Shown: one piece after another, positions 46,382-55,739 of the stretch
How positions within the stretch are numbered: position 1 is the first letter of the stretch
Layout of the letters: each line of letters opens with the position of its first letter
Assembly (NCBI GenBank): GCA_019828595.1
Contig: JAHQRK010000018.1
Location: forward strand, 372,001 to 436,000
Source: Aphanomyces cochlioides
Lineage: Eukaryota > Oomycota > Saprolegniomycetes > Saprolegniales > Verrucalvaceae
DNA: 64,000 nt
Direction of reading: 5' to 3'
Translations under genes and position numbers: made by a program
Notes under the pieces: generated by a model
Told to the model about the DNA's origin: nothing
Databases searched by the model: none
What the model saw: the letters and a program-made list of their open reading frames with translations, nothing else

Positions 46382-46471
46382 CATGTCGTATCCCTTAGGG
46401 CGAAAGGAGAAGCGACTTCATTTAGATGTGTGCCTCCTTCCAGTCACGACCCGAGGAAATGAGAGACCAAG
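46382..46471. repeat. Outer inverted repeat, right copy (90 bp)
   Basis: Reverse complement of 43717-43806. Together they bound a 2.75-kb block with inverted symmetry at both ends. Confidence 0.8.
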
Positions 46472-46770
46472 TGGCGGGGCTGGATCAACGATAAAGAGGA
46501 CGCAGTGGGTTTAGTTGAGACCTTGACGACTCCATCTTGCGTTGAGAACCAGAGCCATCATACCAAAAGAATACACCTCGTGAGTACGCGGAAGACTTGA
46601 AGGCTTCCAGAGATTCTCCCTCGACGACAGCCGTGAAATTCTCCAAAGTTCTGTCTAATTGGTCGCACTATGATCTGTTGCAACAGAGTCCAAGCGCGAT
46701 GTTCAATCACTGAGTTGAAAGGAATCGTGGAGTAGTGGAAGCACCCGACAACAAAGAGTCGAACGGTGAA

Positions 46771-47523
46771 TTAGACTTCCATCGAATGTGACGTGTCTGA
46801 CGTCGTGGAGGTTGCAATGTGAGTTGCCGCTGGGAATGGCAAGGCGCGATCGACGTTTTCTTGCGAGACGCCAGCATCGAGCATTTTCTGGCGGGCAATC
46901 ATGATTGACGTGATGACTTCGATTTGCTTGAGCTCGAGATTCTTCTTGGCGATCTCAAGTTCTGCTTGGTGGCGTTGTTGTTTGTACAAGAGGGTTTCCT
47001 CGGCGTCAGGTTTTGGCTCGGCCACTGCTTGGACCAGACCAGCGACTGGTTTGATGGTCGACCATTTTGTTGTCTTCTTGTACGGTCCACGCAGGCGTTC
47101 GAGCCGTTCGGGTGGCAAGTGCACCATCACTTCGTCCGTGTGGAATGGATTTGACGAGAAATAGCTCTTCTTGCCGTCGTCGGTCAGTCCACAATAAAAC
47201 TCCCATCGCTCAATGTGGTGAATCTTGTGGTGCTGCGTGAAGTGGTCGACTCGGAATGGCGCTTTGAACGTCTTGACCTTCTTCATCGGTTTGCGTACTC
47301 GCACTGCGGTGCTCAACACTTCGCGACCAAAGTGGACGCAAAAGAGGCAATGGACCACCTCTGGCTCGTTCGTTCCAGGCGCTCGGTCCGTCACAATGAC
47401 TGCATACCGAATCTCGTGATGTCGAGAGAGGATACAAGCACGACGCTTGGCTTCTCGCTGGTGGAACCCTGGAGGAGGCACCGCGACTTGAACGGTAAAG
47501 TCAGTCTTCGTAGGGGTTTCCAT
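46771..47523 (-). CDS. BED-like zinc-finger protein of an expanded oomycete family
   Basis: Single exon, 250 aa. The N-terminal domain has VHCLFCVHFGRE (CxxC), then FKAPFRVDHFTQHHKIHHIE with His residues suitable as the remaining zinc ligands and ERWEFYCGL. This CxxC...HxxxxH arrangement resembles BED fingers of transposon-derived proteins; multicopy relatives are common in oomycete genomes (family recollection). The C-terminal half is a coiled coil (KQQRHQAELEIAKKNLELKQ) with a short Ser/Thr tail. DNA binding is inferred. Confidence 0.6.
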   Translation of the reverse strand: METPTKTDFTVQVAVPPPGFHQREAKRRACILSRHHEIRYAVIVTDRAPGTNEPEVVHCLFCVHFGREVLSTAVRVRKPMKKVKTFKAPFRVDHFTQHHKIHHIERWEFYCGLTDDGKKSYFSSNPFHTDEVMVHLPPERLERLRGPYKKTTKWSTIKPVAGLVQAVAEPKPDAEETLLYKQQRHQAELEIAKKNLELKQIEVITSIMIARQKMLDAGVSQENVDRALPFPAATHIATSTTSDTSHSMEV

Positions 47524-48171
47524 CAGTTCAGGGCCATTGACTGCACTTCTCTAATCCTTCCAGTGAATTCTTTGCCCAAAATAAAATTACCCTAAATACC
47601 AATCAGCATGAGATCTCATTGCGCGCACATCGTCCACTTGCCGTCTTTGAGTCCACGGACGACCTTGTAGAAGCCTTCCTCACTGTAGACGCGTGGATAA
47701 CGAAGGCCGCGACTACTCCAGCTTTGTTCAAAGTCGTCACGAACTCCGACAAACCCCTCTGCTGTTGGATGTCATGCACTGAGGTATAATGCGTTGCTCC
47801 ATATCTGCATTGCCGCAGTTCCTCAACGCTTCTGGCAACGGAACATGGCCATCTTGTTGTTTGTAGATAATTAACGACCGTGTTCCAAGCGATGGGATGC
47901 AGTGTCAGGGAGGAAACGTGTATGTGGGAAAAGGTTGGAGAGTAAGACGCGGAGCAATATCGTCCATGCCCGTCCAAAGAGGACCTTCGAGCTTCTCAAC
48001 TCGATCCTCATGTCGAGTTGGACCACTTTGACACGAAAGATGCAGTCTTACGAGAGTTCCATGCCCCTTCACTGCAGACGACCTGTCAATGTGTTGGTCG
48101 ACAGTTTTTAGCGTGTCTTCTACAACTTCACGCATCGTCCAAGCAATTCTCGTCATTGTTAAACTAGCATC
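47524..48171. other. Gene remnant or intergenic
   Basis: Minus-strand frames at 47977-47603 look coding in parts (LHPIAWNTVVNYLQTTRWP, AGVVAAFVI). A neighbouring frame continues as PRVYSEEGFYKVVRGLKDGK, implying a frameshifted remnant at about 47610-47900. The family was not recognised. Confidence 0.35.
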
Positions 48172-48873
48172 ATGCAATTCGTTGCGTCTCTGCTTGCGAT
48201 CTTCTGTGTCTTCTCGACCATCGCAGCGTCCAACGTTGAAGTCCATGGCAACCTCCGCGGTGTCCAAACATCAGCCACGCTTCTTCCAACTTTGAAACCA
48301 ACGAATATGAACTTGACAAGCCATTCTGCATACAACTCGACGATCCACGCAGTTACATCTGCCCCGCCGCAATCCACGCGCTCTAGCTCACTCAACTTGA
48401 CGCACTGGCTTATGATTAGCTTGCTCGCTTCGATTCCATTGACGCTGCTTTGCTCAGTGTATCATTGTCGTCGCTTCCACAGAAGACAAAAACTCTCCGC
48501 CTGTGACGACGAGCGGCAAGCCCCCCAGCAGACGGCATCGACGTCGCCAGAATGGCCAGCGCCGCAATTGATCAATCGTCCGTCGTCTCCGTCGACAATT
48601 CCAACGCCAAGACCAGCAACTCCAGTCGCTGCTCAATTTTCAGACCAACTCGACAACGATCAAAGTTATCAATTCAACCATGACTTTTCATTCACGTCCA
48701 AGCTGAGCGACTCAACAAACCCAAGCGACTTGAGCGCCAGAGTTCGCCCCAGCGACGTCAGTCGTCAGAGCGTCAAGCCAAGCTCTCCATTCTCGTGGAC
48801 GTCGAATTCAAGCGACTCGAGCGATCCTGGCTATGGTGGATGGTGGGGCCGTGGCTCCTATCTTGTCCTATGA
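48172..48873 (+). CDS. Secretory-pathway protein with single TM and Ser/Pro-rich tail
   Basis: Single exon, 233 aa. The N-terminus MQFVASLLAIFCVFSTIAAS is a clear signal peptide. A Thr/Asn-rich ectodomain with several N-glycosylation sequons (NLTS, NSTI, NLTH) follows. A TM helix (LMISLLASIPLTLLCSVYH) ends in the basic stop-transfer CRRFHRRQK. The C-terminal cytoplasmic tail is Pro/Ser-rich with SDSTNPSDLS-type repeats and ends GYGGWWGRGSYLVL. Looks like a type I membrane protein; no family recognised. Confidence 0.65.
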   Translation: MQFVASLLAIFCVFSTIAASNVEVHGNLRGVQTSATLLPTLKPTNMNLTSHSAYNSTIHAVTSAPPQSTRSSSLNLTHWLMISLLASIPLTLLCSVYHCRRFHRRQKLSACDDERQAPQQTASTSPEWPAPQLINRPSSPSTIPTPRPATPVAAQFSDQLDNDQSYQFNHDFSFTSKLSDSTNPSDLSARVRPSDVSRQSVKPSSPFSWTSNSSDSSDPGYGGWWGRGSYLVL

Positions 48874-49014
48874 TCGCAGTGGTTCTCATCGTGTGTATTT
48901 GTCATCAAGAGCAAGTCTTTTAACGTCAAGAGTGAGAAACTACGCAAGTCGTCCACTGAATGGCGGCGCTGCTTGATGCCCGCAAAAATCTTGAGAACTT
49001 ATTCATATTATGTC

Positions 49015-49205
49015 TTTTTCACTGAAATTTGTATTTTTGACTAAAAATTGAAATATTCTCCAATACTATTCAGGTGTAGTGAGTTCAAGTGTAATATGAA
49101 AGTACATTCAATAAAGTAAAGTTTTGAATGTGTGTTTTGTGTGTGTTTTGTCAAGAAGACAAACACTCGATTCTGATTGGCTATAGATTTCAAATAGATT
49201 TGAGA
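49015..49205. repeat. Diverged direct repeat, copy 1
   Basis: Shares an ordered set of words with 50942-51136: TTTTTCAC, AAATTTGTATTTTT, TTCAAGT/GTCAAGT, GTGTGTTTTG, and ACTCGATTCTGATTGGCT. Overall the two copies are clearly homologous but only partly identical. Confidence 0.55.
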
Positions 49206-49356
49206 GCCCACGAATCAAAATCGGTCTTCCTCTATAAATTTATTCTCGAGATATTTGACTTCAAAGTTTTTACCTTTTGAAAACTTATATTCGAGAAAAA
49301 TAGATTTGAATAATTGTTCCATAGATGGCATTGTATAGGGTGCCCAACTGTTTTTC

Positions 49357-49438
49357 TTAATTTCAATAACTTCCATTGTGACTTTCGATTAAGTAGTAAT
49401 ATTTAATCGAAAGTCACAACGGCAGTTATTGAAATTAA
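49357..49438. repeat. 36-bp-arm hairpin
   Basis: TTAATTTCAATAAC...GACTTTCGATTAA (49357-49392) pairs with 49403-49438 around a 10-nt loop, 34 of 36 positions matching. It directly abuts the left terminal repeat of the mariner relic. Confidence 0.85.
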
Positions 49439-49439
49439 T

Positions 49440-50058
49440 CTGTTTGGCAATAAATGCGAGTGGACATTCGTATGTATACAAAATTGAAGATACATGAATC
49501 TGTATTTTTTTAAATTGTATCACAGTAGTACTGCTTCATCATTTTAAGCCACACTGTTCATCAAGTCGCAAATTTGGTCAAGTCGCTCTTCTTCTTCAAG
49601 ACGCTCAGTCATCCGAGCCAAGACATTCAAGTCGTCTCGATTCGCACCTTCATCATTGGTCTTTGGCTTGCTTCGAGGCATATCATACGTATTGTCGCCG
49701 TCAACTCTTAAACAAGACTTCATTACACGTCACAGTGTACAAAAGTCTTGTCAAGTGTCGACGGCGACATGGACTTTGAATTTCGCGCAGACGTCGGTCA
49801 TAGTTGCGTTCGAAACAACGCCATTAACACTCTTCATCAAGAGCTCTTCATATAGAGCCTGCCGCCTCTCATCGTCAAATTTATCTTGCGTTTCGTATGC
49901 AGACTTTCCATTGACACTCCTTCGGCAAATGGGATGATAAAAAAACTAAAAATACCCTGCTATTGACCATGATGAGAGGAGTATATCCACTAATTTTTGA
50001 GCCAATCAGACAGAGTTAAGTATGTCATTTGTAACCACTCGCATTTATTGCCAAACAG
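49440..50058. mobile_element. Non-autonomous Tc1/mariner-type relic with 24-bp TIRs
   Basis: CTGTTTGGCAATAAATGCGA plus GTGG (49440-49463) is exactly inverted at 50035-50058. On the minus strand 49897-49751 encodes a 48-residue piece, KFDDERRQALYEELLMKSVN then GVVSNATMTDVCAKFKV. It resembles the N-terminal helix-turn-helix of oomycete mariner transposases. A further 45-codon frame (49681-49544) is acidic and helical. The DDE catalytic region is missing, so this is an internal-deletion derivative. Confidence 0.65.
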
Positions 50059-50098
50059 AGGTAGTAGTATCAATGCATATGGTGATTTTAAGCATATA

Positions 50099-50694
50099 CT
50101 ACTCCGTCCCGCATCTTTTGTCCTTCTGATTATTACACTTGATTTTTGTATTGAAAAATATTGAAGTATAGAGTATTTTATAAATATTAAGAGTTTCTCT
50201 AAATGGCGGGAAGATAAACTCATTTCATAAGCTCCAGGCTTTGTATATTAGACATTTGATGCACTAAATCTCTTAATATCATTGTTTTGATACCTCATAC
50301 CCAATCTGACTTCCATAGTGACCCTCCTTGGCTTACATTTATGGGTTGAAATATTTTTCTTTTAGTTGAAGTTTTGGCTGCTATAAAGCTTTCTGGGCAA
50401 CAAAACCAGGACGATGCCATTCAAAACAGTATAGCTGACAACTCGACAAAGATATGTAGACGGCGGCTTCAAAACGAAGCTCTAGCGAGTCTTTCCCTTT
50501 TTCACTCATGTCTCCCACTCTACTTCAGTGTCGATAAAATTTTCGTTGGAAGAAATCAACGAATTTAAATATTGTCTAATGAAAGAGGAGATCACGAGCT
50601 TGAATTTAAGCTAATCAGGATCGCATAATTCAGAAAGCTGCAAAATGTACACAAATGAAAAAAAGTTGTGGACAAAAGATATGGGACGGAGTAG
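50099..50694. mobile_element. Stowaway-like mariner MITE, TA target duplication
   Basis: CTACTCCGTCCCGCATCTTT (50099 onward, continuing TGTCC) is inverted at the right end (GGACAAAAGATATGGGACGG then AGTAG, ending 50694), with one internal mismatch. TA flanks both ends (50097-50098 and 50695-50696). The 596-bp interior has no transposase. Termini with CTCCGTCCC are typical of Stowaway/mariner elements. Confidence 0.85.
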
Positions 50695-50941
50695 TATAAA
50701 ACTCAAAATTGAAATTTCCAAAATGTTGCGCCGACGCCGTTCGCCTTCGACAATATCTCCATGAATACGTTGAATTTCGAGACGCATGATGGCTCAAAAT
50801 GTAGTCCTTGGAGTCTTTAACAACCTCATGGTCTTAACTCGAAAGTATCAAAATGGCAATAAGTCTGATTTTGTTTCGTGGGCTCTCATTTGGAAAAATG
50901 GATCCATTTTTCACCCCGTTGACAATTTAGAGTGTATTGTC

Positions 50942-51136
50942 TTTTTCACCCAAATTTGTATTTTTTTACCAAAATCGAATTCTATTCCAAATCGATTCGA
51001 TCATACTGAAGTCAAGTATAAATGGAAAGTATGGCAAACGTCCCAAATTAATTGCACGTGTGTCTGGGTGTGTTTTGCGTGAATTAGGTAAATACTCGAT
51101 TCTGATTGGCTGAGCGATTTGCAGATCGATTTGAAA
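50942..51136. repeat. Diverged direct repeat, copy 2
   Basis: Partner of 49015-49205. The two copies bracket the mariner relic and the MITE and end just before Crypton A. Confidence 0.55.
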
Positions 51137-51188
51137 AATCGATACATCTGCCGCAACTGTGATGATTCCATGAGTTTTCAAACAGGGG

Positions 51189-51209
51189 TGTGATAGAAAT
51201 GGCATCACA
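51189..51209. other. Lox-like palindrome, outer left of Crypton A
   Basis: TGTGATAG, six bases, then CATCACA: an imperfect copy of the palindrome at 51291-51312. It is followed by CTTGCATGAAATACGGACC, which resembles the sequence following the right-hand site. Confidence 0.5.
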
Positions 51210-51290
51210 CTTGCATGAAATACGGACCGTGATGAATATCAAGTACTTGGTATTTGTATAGTGTTGGAAATATGTCCAGTTTCACTGCAA

Positions 51291-51312
51291 CTGTGATAGC
51301 CTTCTATCACAG
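51291..51312. other. Lox-like perfect palindrome abutting the Crypton A ORF
   Basis: CTGTGATAG, CCTT, CTATCACAG: 9-bp perfect arms around a 4-bp spacer, immediately before the first in-frame ATG at 51313. Tyrosine recombinases act on exactly such inverted arms with a short spacer. Confidence 0.6.
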
Positions 51313-53511
51313 ATGCTTCTCACAGTCATTTCGGCATTGAGAATGGCCAGGAAAAGCAATGTTCGTGGAGCGACGGAAGGCAAGGCGCCAAGAGGACGCA
51401 AGCGGACAGCGGACAGCGCTCTCGCTGTTGATGAAGCCACTGCAATCGCTCACTCATTTCAATCCAAGCGCACGAACGCTAGCACTAAAAGGACGTACGC
51501 ATCCAAAGTGGGCGTCATGAAGGAGTGGTTCCGCTCTAGATTTCCCTCTCTGTTGACAACCGATGACAGTATTACCATGCCGCTACCAAACGAAGCTATC
51601 ATTGCATTCTTTGGCCACCTCACAGAGCCTGCAGACTCGTGTGAGAAGTCTGACGTGCATGTGAATGATATGGTAACCCCTCCTTTGTCAGTCTCTTGTG
51701 TGATGGGCTACAGGAGTGCTTTGGTGGACTTATATAGATCTCAATTACTCGAATTGGATTCGTCTTTAGACTCCGAGCTCAAACGTATCTTGGATGGATA
51801 TGAAAGATCGATTAACAAATTGAAGCAACGTGGTCTAATGGACACGAATGAAGGAAAACGTTGTCTAAAGTCAACCGGCTATGATCTCCTCGCAAACAAA
51901 TTGATGAAACAAATCCCAAATGCAAATGGTCAATCCTGGAGTACTGTCGTGTTTGCTTGGAGTTTTTTTGTATTGATGTGGAACCTTATGAGTCGATCAG
52001 ACTCAATTGACAAGATAATGCTTGAACATATTGACTGGAGTGAAGACGCTCTGGTTATCGAAGAACAGGGACACAAAGGAGACCAAATAGGAGCCGACAA
52101 GTACGGCAAACATATTTATTCAAATCCGTACGAGCCTTACAAGTGCCCAATTCTTGCTTTGGCTGTGCTACTGTTTAGCTATCCTGAGCGACTCAGAGAG
52201 CGGCATCAACTATTTCTTGGGAACGATAACAAAGGTCGCTTTGGCCGTGCTTTGAGAAAAGTCCTCGACGGGCTCAGTGACGATGAACTACAGTCTCTTG
52301 GTTGTAAAAACAGTGAAATCGGCACGCACAGCCTGCGAAAAGGAAGTAGCACTTGCTCAAGTAAATGGACCAAATCCTGTATCCGTCTATCTTCGCATGG
52401 GTCAAAGTCTGGGGCGATTAAAGGACCGCTACATTCATTACGGCGAAGGGGCAGATCAGCTCTGTGGAAGGATGATAAGTGGTTTACCGTTTGATTCAGA
52501 GAAATTTGGAGTTTTGCCACCACATTTTATCCCAACAATTTACAGTCAACTAAATCAACGATTCTGGAGCAGCGTCGTGTCGGGCTTTTCCGCTTATCCT
52601 CGTGGCGCTAAAACTGCTTTCCGTTCTTGTTGGCCTCGTTGATATATCACGAGCAATTTCTACGCTCGACACTCAGTCCTCAACACCCAATTTTTACCTC
52701 TCGTGTGTTTTCCTGCAATCCTCTCCTTGATAAGCTTCGAAGTGCTACAGTGTTGGAAATTGGTTCATCGTCAGTATGTAGCCTCAAAGCGACAGGAATT
52801 CCACCACACTTGGCGATTGCATCGAAGCTCAAGTTATTGTCTGATGAGATAGCTTGTCTAAAGTCTACTTTTCAGCAGATCCCGTCTCAAATTGCTACAA
52901 TGGCTGTTGATCGTATACGCGAATCATTTGCAATTGACGGTGTATTGCCATTAACATTGCGTGACGTTGAGACTCGACTTGCATCGCTCAAAGACGATTT
53001 GATGGTTGCTTTTAAAAGCCAGACGTTGCGAGGTGCTGTCGATTCTGAGACCTCTGTCACAAGCTGTTGCGTTGCGTCGCATGATCAAAATTGTTGGAAA
53101 ACGTGGAGCTGGAACGACGGAAAACTTTCGCACTCTGTTCCACATGGATGGAACTTTCCTACACGCTTAAGCGTCAAGTCGATGTGGGATTTGTGGCATT
53201 TTGGTGATAAAAGTACCGGGATTCGACCGTACAAAATGATTAGCCGCCAACACGACATCCAGTCACTCCAGCACATGCGGCATCACCGTGTTGCGTCAGT
53301 CATGAAAGCGCTGGACGCACTGATACCACACAACATGGGTTCTTTGTCCGAGCTGTTGACGCATGAGGTGGACGCAATTTTCAAGCAAGCGTTTAGTGCG
53401 TTGGTGGACAAGCTGTACTCTAAGCAGAAGAACAAAAGGGCCGAAGAGATGACTTGTGGAACCTTGTACAACAGACTGTGCGCCTTCCGCAAAGCGAGGG
53501 CTTCTAGCTGA
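51313..53511 (+). pseudogene. Crypton A: intronless tyrosine-recombinase transposon ORF, frameshifted
   Basis: Three consecutive plus-strand frames (51313-52494, 52277-52642, 52627-53511) carry one protein. The N-terminus is basic with RKSNVRGATEG and GRKRTADS, then a SAM-like core-binding region (TYASKVGVMKEWF). Catalytic motifs: first Arg in WNLMSRSDSI, HSLRKG box, then SLGRLKDRYIHY with the Tyr nucleophile. The C-terminal region ends RAEEMTCGTLYNRLCAFRKA. The frame changes near 52350 (just after HSLRKG) and near 52620, so the copy is inactive unless shifting is programmed. No introns, unlike Crypton B. Confidence 0.8.
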
Positions 53512-53586
53512 TCGTTCTCTCTCAGCTGGGCGACGCAAAATATCTTGAATGAAATGTTTTATAACCAATCAAAATCTATTGCAAGA

Positions 53587-53608
53587 CTGTGATAGTCGCC
53601 CTATCACA
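53587..53608. other. Lox-like palindrome, right of Crypton A
   Basis: CTGTGATAG, TCGCC, CTATCACA: same arms as 51291-51312 with a 5-bp spacer, 76 bp after the Crypton A stop. It is followed by CTTGCCGTCATT and ATTTCGGACC, echoing both left sites. Confidence 0.6.
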
Positions 53609-53733
53609 CTTGCCGTCATTATATACATTTCGGACCCCCCTCACAATTTCGAATGAAATTGACAATACTACAGTAGTATGTAATAATAGTACTGTAAATT
53701 GGAGAAAACCATGATTGAGGGGGCGATCAATCT

Positions 53734-54303
53734 CTACAACATATAACCTTCATAGACTGCTACGTTGTCGCTTGGGACGTCAAATGTCATCGTCTGCCAT
53801 AGCGTTTCAGCTAGCATGTCTTGAAATTCGTCCAAGAACGTTGCAGGCAGAGGTTTGTCATCCAAGACGGCAATGGGAGTTAGCTCGTCCTCGTTGTTGT
53901 ACTTGGACGTGGCGATGGTGCGGCAACGGTCACGAGCCGCAGCTGTGTGCGCACGTCGGCGGCGTGAGCTTGAAGGACTTGACACCTTCATGCGGTCACG
54001 TTGATGACGCTTGCAGGTCGCCGAGCCTCGAGCTTTCGCCATACAGCCAGGATGAGCGCAGTTTGTCAAGGGCAAGATCGTCGCGTGGTGGTTGCAAAGA
54101 CCGCTCACACGAACATTTTGATAGCACCCGTCAATGGAACAAGGGGTGCTGCGGGCGCCATGGCGGACGCAAACTCCCATTTTGTACACTTGGTTATGGC
54201 ACCCATCGAAGGCGCATTGACCTTTGCGGCGATGGTCGGTGCATTTGAGTGTTCCAGGGACAACCAGCTTATTGCAGGCATTGAATTGGCACTTGGAGCT
54301 CAT
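53734..54303 (-). CDS. WRKY19-like zinc-knuckle protein, copy 1
   Basis: Single exon, 189 aa from ATG 54303 (MSSKCQFNACNKLVVPGTLK). Four consecutive C-x4-C-x(9-10)-C-x2-H units: CQFNACNKLVVPGTLKCTDH, CAFDGCHNQVYKMGVCVRH, CSIDGCYQNVRVSGLCNHH, CAHPGCMAKARGSATCKRH. A basic Ser/Arg linker (SSPSSSRRRRAHTAAARDR) and an acidic, hydrophobic C-terminus (DEFQDMLAETLWQTM) follow, like a DNA-binding plus activation layout. Such proteins are often auto-annotated WRKY transcription factor 19 in oomycetes. Convergent with Crypton A, 222 bp away. Function unproven. Confidence 0.8.
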   Translation of the reverse strand: MSSKCQFNACNKLVVPGTLKCTDHRRKGQCAFDGCHNQVYKMGVCVRHGARSTPCSIDGCYQNVRVSGLCNHHATILPLTNCAHPGCMAKARGSATCKRHQRDRMKVSSPSSSRRRRAHTAAARDRCRTIATSKYNNEDELTPIAVLDDKPLPATFLDEFQDMLAETLWQTMTFDVPSDNVAVYEGYML

Positions 54304-54823
54304 GGAAAGTGAATTTGAAAATGACGCTCCAGGGGAAAAGTCTCCTCCATGAAAGACACAACCAAACACAATTTTGAAAGTTCCAACATGCCGACGAGAT
54401 TTTCAGCTTTTTGAAACTTTATCGTAATATCTCACCAAAATATGGATCAAATTAACCATACATATATTTTCTCACCCAAGTTCTATTGTATCCAAAATTT
54501 GGTCAAATTACATTTTGGTGAGTAAATTTGTATCTGGTGATGTGTTTGCGATAGTTGATTGATCGACCAAATCGACGGAAATGCCACGACAACTTGAGGT
54601 CAACGGTGGCGCGAGGCTGCTGCCAGAAGAGAGGCGACGATCTAGCCTTTGGGAATCTTTTCAAGCATCCTCACTCTTTTTCCCTTGACAACATCGGGGA
54701 AAGGGACCCTCCACGACGGCAAATTGAGCCATTGACACTTGTGTTTGTGACCACACGTTCGATTCTCTTCGTGAACTCGATGTGAAGACGCTACTTTATC
54801 CGCTGTTTTGACACAAGGGACGT
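54304..54823. repeat. Upstream region conserved between WRKY19-like copies 1 and 2
   Basis: Matches 58880-59330: TGAAAATGACGCTC, GACACAACCAAACACA, TCTCACCAA...GGTGAGTAAATTTG, GATCGACCAAATC, CGACAACTTGAGGTCAACG and GAGGCGACGA...AGCCTTTGG. TCACCAAAAT / ATTTTGGTGA form inverted pairs in it. This is duplicated 5' flank and probable promoter of the zinc-knuckle gene. Confidence 0.7.
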
Positions 54824-55351
54824 GTGGATGGAGATAGAGAGCATGCTGCCTTGATTCCAAGAAGGGGACGAAGCATTGTGCTTGGTTTCGGCAGTGGCAC
54901 GTTGGGACAGCCCATATCACTCATTGACCCTACAAACATTCCCAAGTGCTCCAATGTGGAATTGTCCAAGCAACGAGACGGCAACGACCGATCCATCGAG
55001 TGCGAGTTTCATGGCGTCATACGAGTGAATTCACGAGGCTTTGACTCTGAACGATGCTTTCTTCGCCTCGGACATCAGTGGCATCGTGACGCAATCGATG
55101 GAGTCCATATCGACATGTTGCGAGAAATTGCCGGCACGACAGTCGGTTGCTTCGGAGGAGAGGACAGGTTGTACTTCGGACGATCGTTGATTTCGACCTC
55201 ATCTGACTTTGCTGCCCACAGTGTTTGCTATTCGTGTCGATTGAAGCCCCTAAAATTCAGCTACGCTTATCGTACTGATGAAACTCTGTCCAACACTCTC
55301 CTGATATCTGATGCGAGTGGCGTGGCAGAACTGCAGCGAGTTGGCTTGTGA
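54824..55351 (+). other. Open frame of uncertain status, 175 codons
   Basis: Starts with GTG; no ATG near its start. Reads LGFGSGTLGQPISLIDPTNI and SIECEFHGVIRVNSRGFDSE, fairly protein-like. The corresponding part of the second copy (59400-59700) is full of stops. Either a decayed gene or chance. Confidence 0.3.
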
Positions 55352-55739
55352 TCGAATTCTCCGCGGCATGGGTGGCATTGTCATTGATACCTTAGCGAAG
55401 AGTGTGTCAACATCTTGGTCTCCAATGGCGTTCAAAGCAGGGCAATAAAGTGCTAGCAAGGAGCAATCAGTGCTGATTGATTCGTGGTTGTAGAGAGCCA
55501 AATGAATTTTTATATAACGGGAAATATATGTGGTTCACGAAACTATTTTGCCGGATGTAAATGGGAATGGCGAAATGCGAAATTTCGCAATGTGGGATAT
55601 ATAGATATAATTTGACTTGCCGATTGTATATGCGAGAATATATGTCAGGATATATATGGATTCGCGAAACGACGGAGAAACGTTTATCCGGCTCATCAGT
55701 CGTTATAAGTTTCCAAGTATCTGCATGATAAGCACACGC

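Noticed and set aside
50374..50568. 64-codon frame inside the MITE
   Set aside because: No transposase motif; the MITE interior is non-coding.
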